Source: Taxillus chinensis (lineage: Eukaryota > Streptophyta > Magnoliopsida > Santalales > Loranthaceae). Taken from it: a DNA stretch of 64,000 nucleotides. The stretch spans positions 52,925,531-52,989,530 of the forward strand of contig CM042084.1 of the NCBI GenBank assembly GCA_023512835.1. The letters run 5' to 3'. Numbering within the stretch: the stretch's first letter is position 1; the number at the start of each line of letters is the position of its first letter. The position numbers were made by a program, and so were the translations under genes. Shown piece after piece: positions 21,432-32,492 of this stretch. The notes beneath the pieces were generated by a model. The model searched no databases and was not told where the DNA came from. It saw only the letters and a list, made by a program, of their open reading frames with translations.

Positions 21432-22840
21432 ATGCCGCCGAGAAGAGTGACACGTGCGTCCGGGCAATGGGCGATGAGTCATCCGCCCATGAGGGTCCGG
21501 GTGCGGGGCCGTCCGTTGGAGGGCATGCGTTGTTACCGGCACAGCTACAAGAAGGCATCCGGGGCGGAGGTACGAGAGCTACGGGAGGGACTCCGGCAGG
21601 ACGTTCGGGAGGAGGTGCGCCGTGAGATGGCGGCACGGCAGGTGGTGCCACCACCACCACCACCAAAGGGAGAGCCGCCTCGTGAGCGTGAGAGTTCGCC
21701 GGGTGGTGTACCGACCCGTGCAGAGGATGACGTGGTGACACGGTTCCGAAAGGAACAACCTCCGCGATTTAAGGGGGGAGAAGACCCTGTGGTAGCTGAG
21801 CAGTGGTTGAGGCAGATTGAGCATGTGTTCTCCTTTCTCCTGCCCAGGGAGGAGGATAAGGTGCGACTGGCAATTCGGCAGCTGGAGGGGGATGCTTTAG
21901 AGTGGTGGACGAGTGTAGCGGGGAGCCGTGCAGTGCAACTCATGTTTTGGGAGGAATTCTTGCAACTCTTCCATGATGAGTTCTTCCCGGAATCAGTGAG
22001 ATGGCAGAAGAGGGAGGAATTTGGCAGCCTGAAGCAAGGATCAAAGACGGTGCCCGAGTATGAGCGGGAGTTCCGGAGCCTAAGTAGGTTTGCCCCCGAG
22101 ACGGTGGCAAAGGAGGACCTAAAGGCCCACAAGTTCACTCGGGTCTTAGGCCAGCCCTTAGGGAGAGGGTGGCGATTCTACGCTTGAGGACCTATCTCGA
22201 GGCTGTGGAGACGGCCCGTATAGCTGAGAGAGAGCTGGATGGTGGGAGGCAGGCCCATCAGGGTCGCCAGTTGCAGAGTGGGCTTGATCGAGATGCAGGG
22301 TCCAAGAGGCTCAAGACGGAGGAGAGGGATAGCAGTTCCTTCCGCAGCAGGGGGACAGACATTGGCGAACCCAGGGAGGTCTAGCTTTGGCGGTGGCAGA
22401 CAGGGCGGTCCAAGCAGGGGGTCTCCCCGGTAGTTGTTCCCGCTTGTGGGGAGCAAGGCCACTTGAGGAAGGAGTGTCCAAAGAGGGACCGGAAATGCCA
22501 TAGATGTGGACGAGAGGGCCATCCGAGCCGGGTTTGCCGGAGTGGCAACAGGGGAGTTGGAGGCATGACATCCAAGCACAAGGAGTGATGCCGAGTTTCG
22601 TGCACCAGGTGAGAGACCAGCTCGTCGGTGGCAAGCCGCCAGGCAGGATCCGGTCGGACCCGACCTCGGGGGAGGCCGGAGCGGCAGCAGACCGAGGCCG
22701 GAGGCAACCTTAGCGGGAAGCGTCCAGGTGAGTGAGCCGACTAGTGGCACGGGCCAAGGAAGGGTGTTTGCGCCGGAGGCGACATACCAGGAGGAGGCCG
22801 AGCTACCACCCCCACCACTGAGGGTGGAGCAGACCATCGG
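21432..22840 (+). pseudogene. gag of element B (frame-broken)
   Basis: ATG 21432 opens MPPRRVTRASG. The frame runs about 250 codons with a Pro-rich spacer and the retrotransposon-gag core FRKEQPPRFKGGEDPVVAEQ, LRQIEHVFSFL, LEWWTSVAGS, FLQLFHDEFFPES and VPEYEREFRSLSRFAPE. It shifts near 22150 and continues with a basic linker. A degenerate first zinc knuckle (ACGEQGHLRKECPKR, first Cys missing) and an intact second one (CHRCGREGHPSRVC) lie near 22437-22550. Gag forms the particle that packages element RNA. Confidence 0.9.
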
Positions 22841-25800
22841 TGGTTAGAGGTACCCTCTTGATCTCCCGTACCTTAGCTTCTGTTCTTTTCGATACGGGTG
22901 CATCATGTTCGTTTGTTCTTGAGCTTGTAATAGACGGCTTGGGGTTAGCTTGTGTGGAGGCCGCGAGGCCCCTAGTTGTGGAGTCTCCTGGTGGGAGGCA
23001 TGATTGAGGTACGACGAGTGTGTCGTGATCGTGTGTTAACCATAGGAGAGGTGGAGCTGCGTTTTGACTTGCATGTGATGCCTTTGAGGGCGTTTGACCC
23101 GATCTTGGGTATGGATTGGCTTATGGCTTTCCCAGGCCAAGATAGATTGTTATCGGCGGCGTGTGTCCTTCGTGACACCTGCAGGGACCTCTTGCACCCC
23201 TGCAGGGGGGAGTGGGATTGTGAGGCGAGTCGGGCTGGGCCAGTGTTGGACCAGTGGGGTGCCATTACCCACAGGTTGGCAGCCCTGACCTTTGCTGAGG
23301 AGGGTAAGGTGGAAAAGAGGGTGTGGCCCGCTGTTGTGGACCAATTTCAGGATGTTTTTCCTGAGCAGTTGAGGAGTTTGCCACCTAAGAGGAGTGTGGA
23401 GTTCACCATCGAGTTGGTGCCGGGGACTGGTCCGATTTCCCAAGTAGCATATCGTATGGGGCCAGCCGAGCTGAGGGAGCTTCAGAGACAAATCGAGGAG
23501 TTGGTGGGCCAGGGGTATATTAAACCGAGTACCTCACCTTGGGGTGCTCCGGTGCTCTTTGCGAAGAAGGCTGATGGCACGCTTCGTCTCTGCATCGACT
23601 ACAGGAAGCTGAATTCAGTGACTGTGAAGAACAAGTACCCGTTGCCTCGAATAGATGACCTGTTTGACCAATTGAGTGGGGCCCAGTGGTTTTCCAAGAT
23701 AGATTTACGGTCGGGGTATCACCAGCTCAGGGTTAGGGAGGAGGACATCCCTAAGACGGCTTTTCGGTGCAGGTATGGGCATTTTGAGTGGGTCGTGATG
23801 CCTTTCGGGCTCACTAATGCGCCAGCAGTGTTCATGCATTTGATGAACCAAGTCTTTGCCCCTTACTTAGACTCGTTTGTGGTGGTGTTTATCGACGATA
23901 TCTTGGTGTATTCCAAGACCGAAAAGGAGCATGTGGAGCACTTGGCAATAGTGTTGCAAACCTTGAGGGACCAGCATTGTTTGCTAAGTTTAGCAAGTGT
24001 GAGTTTTGGCTGCAGGAGGTTCACTTTCTTGGCCATGTGGTGTCAAGTGAGGGAGTTAGGGTGGACCCGGCCAAGATTGAGGCCGTGGCATCGTGGGCGA
24101 GGCCAACCAACGTTTTTGAGATCCTTAGTTTTCTTGGCTTGGCGGGGTACTATCGTCGTTTTGTCGAGGGGTTCTCCCGTTTGGCAGCGCCTATGACAGC
24201 GTTGACTCGGAAGGGCGTGAAGTTTGAGTGGACGGACAAGTGTCAGCAGGCGTTTGAGACTCTCAAAACCCGTTTGACCACCGCACCGGTGTTGAGGTTA
24301 CCTCGGGAGGATATTCCATATGAGGTGTCCTGTGATGCGTCCAGGGTTGGTTTGGGGTGTGTGCTTATGCGGGAGCACAGTGTGGTAGCTTATGGGTCAA
24401 GGCGGTTGAAGCCTCATGAGCAGAATTATCCTACTCATGATCCGGAGTTAGCGGCCGTTATCTTCGCCCTGAAGAGTTGGCAGCACTACCTCTTGGGGGG
24501 AAAAGTTTGTGGTGTTCTCGGATCACAAGAGCCTTCAGTACATCTTTACTCGAAGGACTTGAATTTGAGGCAAAGGAGATGGGTGGAGTATTTGCAGACC
24601 TTTGACTTTACTCTTGCCTATACCCCGGGCAAGGGTAATGTTGTGGCCGACGCGTTGAGCGGAAAAGGGAAAGCCGAGGTGGCCGTGAGAGAGTGGAAGC
24701 CGATGGAGCGGTTGGCGATGTTGCAGTGCGGCTTGTTGCTCATGATGGTGAGGCGTCCTGAGTCCTTTGGTGGTTGTGCTTGAGTTGTACCGGCGCGTCC
24801 GGGAGGAACAGCTGGGTGACATTGAGTGCGAGGTTCTCCGTGCCCGTATTGAGGCCGGGGAGCTATCCGGGGACCGGACAGAGGGTCCTGAGCATGAGTT
24901 GTCGTTTCAAGGGCGGTTGGTAGTAGCTTCTTCCCTCGGAGACGAGGTGATGAGGGAGTTTCACCAATCTAGAGTTGCTTGTGCATCCAGGGGGGTACGA
25001 AGATGTACCATGCGCTTCGGGGACATTTTTGGTGGCCTAGGATGAAACGCGATGTAGCTGCCTTTGTTTCGCGGTGCCTCACGTGTCGGCAGGTGAAGGC
25101 AGAACATCGGCGGCCGGCGGGCATGTTACGGCCCTTGCCCATAGCGGAGTGGAAGTGGGACCATATAGCGATGGATTTTGTGGATCGGTCTTCCACCCAC
25201 CACTGGGAGGAAGGATATGATTTGGGTGATTGTGGATCGACTCACAAAGTCGGCCCATTTTCTTCTTTGTTCGCGAGCGGGACTCCATTGGGACCTTGAG
25301 TCAGCTGTACATGAACGAGATTGTGAGAGCGCATGGCGTACCATCATCGGTTGTCTCGACCGGGATTCGAGGTTCACTTCCCGTTTCGGGCAGGTTTGCA
25401 GGAGGCTATGGGGACCAAACTTCACTTGAGTACAGCCTTTCACCCTGAGACGGACGGTCGACCGAGCGGACGAATCGGACCATGGAGGACATGTTACGGG
25501 CCTGTGTGTTAGATTTCGGGGGTTCGTGGGCAACTCACCTTCCTTTGGTGGAGTTTGCCTACAACAACGGTTATCAGGCATCCATTGGGATGGCTCCTTT
25601 TGAGGCGTTGTACGGACGGCCGTGTCGATCACCTTTGTGTTGGACCGAGGTGGGGGAGACAGCCCTCTTGGGGCCACGGTTGGTTCAAGAGGCTACCGAG
25701 AAGGTCAAGTTGATTCGTCGGCGTTTGTTGTCGGCTCGAGTCGGCGAAATCTTATGCGGATCGGCGGCGGCGACCTTTGGAGTTTTCTGTTGGTGATCAT

Positions 25801-26222
25801 GTGTTCCTTCGTGTCTCTCCACGACGTGGTCATCGACGGTTTGGGCGAGGTTCCAAGCTATCTCCGCGGTTTATTGGTCCTTTTGAGATTCTGGATCGTG
25901 TGGGGCCCGTGGCCTACCGGTTAGCGTTACCACCGCTGGCGAGTCGAGTGCACAACGTGTTTCACGTGTCCCGATTGAGGAAGTATCACCCTGACCCCAC
26001 TCATGTGATTGATTGGGGGACGTTGGACATTGAGGATGACATGTCCGTCGTTGAGGCCCCTATCCGTATCCTAGATCGGCAAGAGAAGCTTTTGCGTGGT
26101 CGTGCTATTCCTTTGGTTCGCGTCTTTGTGGCAGCACCGTGGCATTGAGGAGGAGACATGGGAACGTGAGTCCGTGATGCGTGAGCGATGACCCGGACTT
26201 GTTCGAGGACGAACAATCTTAA
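22840..26222 (+). pseudogene. pol of element B: protease, RT, RNase H, integrase, chromodomain
   Basis: Protease with FDTGASCSF (about 22890). Then a 407-codon open block (22976-24196) covers the protease end ([10 protein letters not shown]) and reverse transcriptase with [15 protein letters not shown] and [11 protein letters not shown] shift near 23970 leads to the RT thumb and RNase H (23977-24783; ADALSGK end). The integrase HHCC region (24960-25100) and core (25140-25560) are broken by several shifts. Further on are MAPFEALYGRPCRSPLCW, VGDHVFLRVSPRRGHRRFG and HNVFHVSRLRKYHP. The chromodomain-like end is split near 26127; FEDEQS then stops at TAA 26220-26222. It is inactive as sequenced. 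Confidence 0.93.
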
Positions 26223-26234
26223 GCGTGGGAGGTG
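26202..26234 (+). other. Upstream copy of the polypurine-tract motif (B)
   Basis: TTCGAGGACGAACAATCTTAAGC then GTGGGAGG overlaps the pol stop. It echoes 26525-26559 (TTCGAGGACGAAAAGTCTT then AAGGGGGAGAGGATGT), which ends in the true polypurine tract. Confidence 0.7.
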
Positions 26235-26542
26235 GCTGCTGGCAAGGGATAGTGATGTGTTTTGTGTTTTCTTGTATTAGTTGTGTATGAATTGGTGTAG
26301 TTGTATTGTCTTTTAAAGACATGTGTTCTTATTTGTGATGTGTTTTGAGATGTGTATTCGTGACATGCGGACATGTGTTATATGCATTATTGTGATTATG
26401 GATTATGGTGGTACTTGTTATGTCTTTGTTGTCTTTGTGTGTGGTGTATGACCCATTTGGGTGTTGTGGCTTGCCGGGTGGCAAATGGGTAGTTTGTGGT
26501 TGTTTTCCTCGTATATCATTTCTTTTCGAGGACGAAAAGTCT

Positions 26543-26556
26543 TAAGGGGGAGAGGA
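26543..26556 (+). other. Polypurine tract of element B
   Basis: AAGGGGGAGAGGA immediately before the 3' LTR start TGTAAGGACC at 26557. Confidence 0.88.
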
Positions 26557-28418
26557 TGTAAGGACCCGTACCTTGAGTTAGTCGGTTTGCCTCCTGAGTA
26601 GAGTTTTTCTAGATTTTGACCTAGTAAATGGACTCCAATGAATTCACGTGCAAAAGGAAAGATGCTTAGAATGATGTCCTCTATCTACCACGAAGTTTCA
26701 GGCCAAATGGACGTGTGTGTGAGGTGCACGTGATATGGGTCCAATTCACGTGCAAGTGTAATTGTCTTCTAAATGATGCAAGGAGGCTAGGGGTGAAGTT
26801 TGAGAGCATTTGGAGTTCATATGGAGTTGCACGTGAATTGGGAATTCACGTGCAAATTGGCGTGCAAGCATATTTTTGCATGGTTCCCTTGGTTTTGACA
26901 TTCTAAGGAACTTTCTCCAAAGGACCATGTTGAAATTCCTGAGTATTTTGGCCTGTATGGGTGCGGAAAGGTGCTAACGTGTGTGATCAAAACTACGTCG
27001 TTTTGATCCTGGGTTTCACTTAATCAAAACTACGTCGTTTTGATGTGGATGGTATCTATATAAGGAGGGCTTGAGTTTGAGTTTAGGGTTCTTGTGTTCC
27101 TTTGTCGCTGTTCCTCCGAGAGAGAGAGAGAGAGAGAGAGCTAGAGAGAGGGAAGGGGGAGTTCCTGGTTCTTGCCGGAGCATCTTGCGTGGGGAGGACG
27201 GCGTTTGGCGCGGGAGCAAGGAAGATCTGTTTTAAGGTAGGGGTTCTGTTCTTCCTAAACCCTCCTCTCGTCCTAGGGTCCTAGGGCAGTCTCGGGCCGT
27301 ATCTGTTTATATATTTATATGTAAATTCATATAGGTGTGATCTCCTATATGAATGTTGGCCTTCAATGGCGTGTTGTTTGGATATATGTATATATGCCTG
27401 CCAAGTGTTTGACATAATGCCTGTGAGGTCGTGCATGTTATGTGTTTGAGGTAATGCCTGTGAGGCCGTGCATGTTATGTGTTTGAGGTAATGCGTGTGA
27501 GGCCGTGCATGTTATGTGTTTGAGGTAATGCCTTGTGAGGCCACGCACGTCCAGTGTGTTAGATTATGTCTGTGTGGCTGGGTTTATGAGCTTGTGGATA
27601 TATGCATGCTAAGTGTTCGATGTTATTCTGTGTGTGACTGAGCATACTAAGTGTTTGATGTTATGCCCGTATGGCCATGTGTCTTGTGTGTTTGCTTGTA
27701 CACCCGGTGGCTGTGGAAGCCCGGGACTGTTTTTGTGGAACCCGGTGGCTGTGGAAGCCCGGGACTGTTTTGTGGAACCCGGTGGCTGTGGAAGCCCGGG
27801 ACTGTTTTGTGGAACCCGGTGGCTGTGGAAGCCCGGGACTGTTCTTGTAACCCGGTGGCTGTGGAAGCCCAGGGATCGTATTGGAAACCCGGTGGTCGTG
27901 GAAGCCCGGGAGTGTTTATGTACCAGCCCGTGTATGATTGCATTTGCTATTATAGCCTGTAATTACATCTGGTGGAATAATTGTAACACGACACAGCACT
28001 TGTACACAAGGCATGTAGATATTAGGTGCATGGGATGGGTTGGGGAGACATGATCCCTACTGAGTTGTGGTTGCTCACCCCTCCTACCATGTTGTTTTCT
28101 TTACAGGAACCTACAGGCGTTAGGTGGGAACACCAAGGTGGAAGACCATCTCCATTTTATTGTTTATTTCAGTAATGTAATTTTATGATTTATGTAACCC
28201 CAGGGTGGGAAATGTACTAAGGGATTGAATTGTAATAAGGAACATGGTTGTTTTGTGAACCTTTGATATGTGGAATTAAATAAAGATGTGGCTTGTTTGA
28301 TTTATTGTAATTGTTAGACTTGTTTGTGGCATCCAGTAATCCAACCCCTTTGCCCTCCGTGTGGGTGAATGGGGAGTCACGTACCGGTTTCCTCGGGTTG
28401 GAAATCCGGGGCGTGACA
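26557..28418 (+). repeat. 3' LTR of element B (1862 bp)
   Basis: It matches the 5' LTR along its length, 35 bp shorter, largely because minisatellite 2 has one unit fewer. TATA is at 27057, donor-like site at 27237 and acceptor-like site at 28106. It ends GGGGCGTGACA, followed by the target-site duplication GCACT. Confidence 0.95.
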
Positions 28419-28439
28419 GCACTGCACTTCACAACTCGA

Positions 28440-28825
28440 ACGATTTGTCTAGGAATTCCATGATTGTGGGTTTCGTCCAGAATGGTTGTTATAAAGAAGC
28501 ATTGCAAGTTTTCCGTTCTATGCAAGATGTAGGCCGCAGGTTCCGGGCTGTTTCGTTGTTGAGTATCGTTCTGGGATCTGGTGGGTTGGGGAACCTATTG
28601 AATGGAGAGGAAATCCATGCTCTTGCAATAAAATCTGGCCTGCACACTGATTGGCATGTAGGGAACTCATAGACATGTATGCTAAGTGGTCTTTGATATG
28701 ATGCCAAAAAAGGATCATGTTTCATGGACGACAGTCATTGCAGGGTATTGCCGGAACTGCCTTCACTTGAAAGCTTTATATTTGTTCCAAGAATCACAAA
28801 AGCTAGAGTAAATACCAATGTGGTA
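28440..28825 (+). pseudogene. PPR-gene fragment, unit 1
   Basis: The frame reads LSRNSMIVGFVQNGCYKEAL, QVFRSMQDVG, LNGEEIHALAIKSGLHTDWH and VGNS, then after a shift LIDMYAKC, DHVSW and TVIAGY-like pieces. These are PLS-class PPR motifs in normal order. It lacks both ends of a gene: the left edge is the duplication breakpoint, and a stop follows VGNS at 28670. The homologous full gene would encode an organellar RNA-processing factor (family knowledge). Here it is a relict. Confidence 0.75.
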
Positions 28826-29380
28826 TAATGAGATTCGATAAGAAGCATTCTAATGGTATGCGAACCGAATCCATTGTTCTATCACGGTGAGAGGATTGTT
28901 TATCTTCTGCTGCAGAACTCAAACATAGATGTATATGAAGACCGCAAAAACATCAATTATGTGTTTTGTGTTTTGGCTATGTTGGGCATTGAATTTTGGT
29001 TTTCGGTTTTCTCAATTTTGTTTTCACTTGTTTTCAAATATTTTTGTTTTTACTTGTTTTCATCCAAATTGAGTTGTGATATCTTGTTTAGCAATGATAT
29101 TCAGGTTTTTGACTTTTCCTCTATCTTCATCAGCCACACCGTCACCATCCGCCTGCGCCTCCGTTTTCGAAGCCCTCCATTTTCGAAGCCTCGAGCCTCC
29201 ACCTCCAACAACAGACGCAGACGCACCATCGGCTTCACGTTGTTATCATCCGAACAGACGTAGACACCAAAAACAGACGTGTCGCACCCGTGTCCGACCA
29301 AGCATCTCCAAGCTTCACGTTGTTATCGTCATAGATGCAGCAGCTCCCAACAGCGATGGTGTTAGACGTGGGTCACCGCC

Positions 29381-29490
29381 GATCCGTCATCCCCCCGCAA
29401 TGCCGTCACCGGATCTGTCATCCCCCACAGCGCCGTCACCGGATCTGTCATCCTCCCACAGTGCTGTCATTGGATTTGTCATCCCCTCTT
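29381..29490 (+). repeat. Short tandem repeat CCGTCACCGGATCTGTCATCC
   Basis: Four imperfect copies of a 27-bp pattern (GCCGTCACCGGATCTGTCAT plus CCCCCAC) lie in a Ser/Pro-coding-like stretch of unknown origin (28850-29640). The same array is at about 34955-35070 in unit 2. Confidence 0.65.
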
Positions 29491-29879
29491 GCAGCGGTGG
29501 AGTACGTCAGCGCCAGCAGCCCCGCTTTCCGGCGGCCTGGTTCATGCAGTCGAACTCCGAGTTTCCGACAGCTTCCATGAAAAATACACAACGCATTTTT
29601 TTGAAACAGCTTGAAAACATATGAAAACATCTAATTGTTGTTTTCGTTTAAACGATTTTGAGTATCGTTTGGCTATCGATCAAAGTTAAATAACATTTCC
29701 AGTTTCAACCAGGCTAGCATAACTCTTGGTACATCTTTCCTGGCAAAGAACGCTGCCTTCTCAAAGAAGTTTCTTTCCGCAGGAAGCTTGATGATTCACC
29801 AGAGACAATTGGCTCTTTTGGCTTTATGACTTACTCCTGCATGATTGGAGTCCAATTCGATGCCTGCCTCTTCAAAAGC

Positions 29880-31150
29880 TCATGTGTGCATCGTAGGATT
29901 ACCTCCACCATCTCCATACTCTTCGTTCCATTTCTTGAGCTTTTGAATGCTTGTGGATTCATCTCTCACAGATGGTCCCACCTACACAAAATAAATAAAT
30001 AAATAAATAAAAGGTGAACTGACTGATTTGCAGACATGAATATGGTTACATGGCATGGCATGAAGATATTACTGATTTTTCGTATCTTAACCTCATGGGG
30101 CAAAGATGTGATTTTTACTTCTTAATAGAACCACACTTAATAATAATAAACATTTCTTACCAGAAACAAACAAAAGTTAGCTTCTTATCAACAAAGAGCT
30201 TTAATGAATTTTACCAACCGTATGAATCAGCAATTAGCAGTCCATATTAAGATATTCGTAGTCAATAAATGCATTTGGGGGATCGATGAATATACTACCT
30301 GGCCTTTTGCCTGAATGAAATCCTCGAGATTGAGTGGCCTTAATACCTTAGATACATCATTTCTGCATTCCTGCGTAAGCAAAGTTACATAAGGGTATAA
30401 ATATATGGCATCCCTAATGAACTAACTTAGTAGAAACAATAGCAGCAGCACGAATAAATATTAATACCCAAATAACAAAGAACTTTAGATAGATATGTCA
30501 ACGAGTTTGCAGTGAGATTCACTCATCAAACTATATCATTTGCTGAAAACTTCGTGTCTATGCAATATTCTATTTGTATTTTGTTGCCAAAAATTCAATA
30601 AATTTAATTGGAAAATATTTCCATCATGAGTTTCATGCTTGAGCATGTGTAGACAAGCAAATTGAAAAACAAAACTTGAAGAGAGCAATGCGGTCATCGT
30701 CATGTCATAAATTGCATTATAAAGTGTAAACAAGTAAAGGAAAGGAATAAGAAAGCACTAAATATTGCGTGGAGTGCAAAGCAAGTCACTAGCAAGGGAA
30801 GGAACCATAGATTACATATATCAGACTTCCATATATCATGCAGAAGGGTATTTTTTTTAAATAAGAAACTTTTTTTTTCTTGCTCTAGAAGTTCTTCAAC
30901 TGGTCTGATTGCTGCAGCAACACAGAGGTTCTGCAATGATGGGAAGTACACCAATAAGAATTAAAATAACTAGAAAATCAAAGAAAAAAAAATCAAACAT
31001 TTAAGCATTACCTTCAAATCACTTCCCGAATACCCTTTGGTTGCAGCCGCAAGCCTACCATACTCAAAATCAGGTTCAATATTTTCTTTTGAAAGAATGA
31101 TTTTGAGAATCTTTTGACGATTTTCAGCATTTGGAAGGTCCACGTATATC
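29880..31150 (-). pseudogene. AAA-ATPase gene, last four exons only, unit 1
   Basis: Minus-strand exons in order: 31012-31150 (IYVDLPNAENRQKILKIIL, then LAAATKGYSGSDLK), about 30870-30930 (NLCVAAAIRPVEELLEQEKK), 30299-30370 (ECRNDVSKVLRPLNLEDFIQ, AKGQ) and 29880-29981 (VGPSVRDESTSIQKLKKWNE, EYGDGGGN, stop TGA). Each is bounded by AG and GT. This is the C-terminal AAA lid and tail of the plant MSP1/ATAD1-like AAA family. The Walker A, Walker B and arginine-finger exons that should lie further right are absent from the whole unit. Any transcript would lack ATPase activity, so it is a truncated gene copy. Confidence 0.8.
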
Positions 31151-32139
31151 CTAAGTACCAAACAAGCACAACCCATGAGAAACAATAAAACAACACATTA
31201 CATAATATTCACGAGCGGACTTTCATGTTACTATTTTTATAGATTATATTAAATTTGCAAAGGAAAGAACATTTGCAACATGATGGACCTTTCAACTTGA
31301 AACGAAAGTTCAACGCACATAATACATAACGACTAAATCTCTTATTTAGGAATGTCACATATGCAAGCCCATTCATGTCAAATTATATTCGAAGTGTACT
31401 ATACCCAGGTTTTTCCCAACAAAAAAATTACCATTGTTCTTCAAAACCATGCCTATTTTCTTTAGTTGTTTTCACATGCATAAAATATATAAGTAGGCAT
31501 ATTATAAGAGATCCATCTGTCTTTGATAATGATGTATTTCAACATGTTAATCTGATTCATTGGTGCCTTAATTTTAGTTGTTATGCATGTTGCTCTTACC
31601 CTTCTTAATGTTTATTTTGTTTATCTTTATCTCTATTTAATGTGTTTTAATTATATTTTAATGTGTTTTTATAATTTTTAGTGTTTTTAGGATACTCAGG
31701 TGTGTATTACTATTATGAATAAAGATCTTCTGTAACATAATAAAACTATATAATTTTATTGTTTTCCATCCCAAAATGACACTGTATTGATATGCATTCT
31801 TTAAAAGAGACTCCAAAATGACGTAATTTTGAAATATAGCAGGGATACTATACAATGGAGAATCCAAACTCGTATATTATAAGTGTGTAAGGAAAACAGA
31901 GCAAAACATGCACAGACACAATTAAAAAGTCAAGAAGTTAACTCTAAGAAGACACTGTCAAAAGTCAATAAAAGTCAACAAAAGATGATTAATGGTCAAC
32001 AAAAATCAAAGGGCTGAAGAAGTGAGTAGATCAAGTTGACAATCTTAATTGAAGAGGTATCCATACTAGAATATTGCCCAGATTTGCATGAAGGAAGAAG
32101 TATGTCCGTATTTAAAAGCTAATTCGGATAATAATATAG
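31151..32139. other. AT-rich sequence upstream of the AAA exons, unit 1
   Basis: No exons or element ends recognised. It contains runs of AAAGTCAA/AAGTCAAC direct repeats near 31926-32010. The unit 2 counterpart is 36722-37710. Confidence 0.5.
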
Positions 32140-32492
32140 TATTAGAATTCAAGGGTCAATATTCTAAAATCAATTTGTTAAAGGAGAGGCTATCATTGGA
32201 TCTATATTAAGCTATACTTGGTTGGACACTTTCTCCCATGTGCGACTCTAACACCCCCTCCTCATGTGGCAACGTGAATGATACACATGGCCGGAAATCG
32301 TGGGTAATGCGGAACATTAGGAACAAACTCCTCACAGAATGAACATCGTGAGGGAAAACACAATTTACTCTGATATCATATTATAATTCAAGAGTTAACA
32401 TCCTAAAACCAATTGAATGTAGGAGAATCTACCCTTGAATCTATATCAAGCTATACTTGGTTGGTTACTTTCTCTAATGTGGGACTCTAACA
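32140..32492 (-). mobile_element. TRIM-like miniature LTR element, unit 1
   Basis: Two direct copies of a ~114-bp sequence (32140-32253 and 32379-32492) end in GACTCTAACA on the plus strand, i.e. start TGTTAGAGTC on the minus strand. On the minus strand the right copy is followed at once by TGATATCAGAG, a near-match to the Met-tRNA primer-binding site. The left copy is preceded by the purine run GAGGAGGGGG. The internal region is only 125 bp and non-coding. ATAG flanks both ends as a possible short target duplication. This is the architecture of a terminal-repeat retrotransposon in miniature. Confidence 0.75.

Larger units (their letters stand above)
19124..28418 (+). mobile_element. Ty3/gypsy chromovirus B, full length
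   Basis: A complete element with 5' LTR 19124-21020, PBS, gag-pol, polypurine tract and 3' LTR 26557-28418. A perfect 5-bp target-site duplication GCACT sits at 19119-19123 and 28419-28423. Domain order and the chromodomain-like tail place it in the same broad chromovirus group as A and C. The LTRs are highly similar, with differences mostly in repeat copy number and in CTG/CCG words, pointing to a fairly recent insertion. Coding frames have several breaks. Confidence 0.96.

Noticed and set aside
29076..29624. A 182-codon Ser/Pro/Arg-rich frame in unit 1
   Set aside because: Composition is driven by the short CCGTCACCGGATCTG tandem repeat. The copy in unit 2 is not open along the same length.
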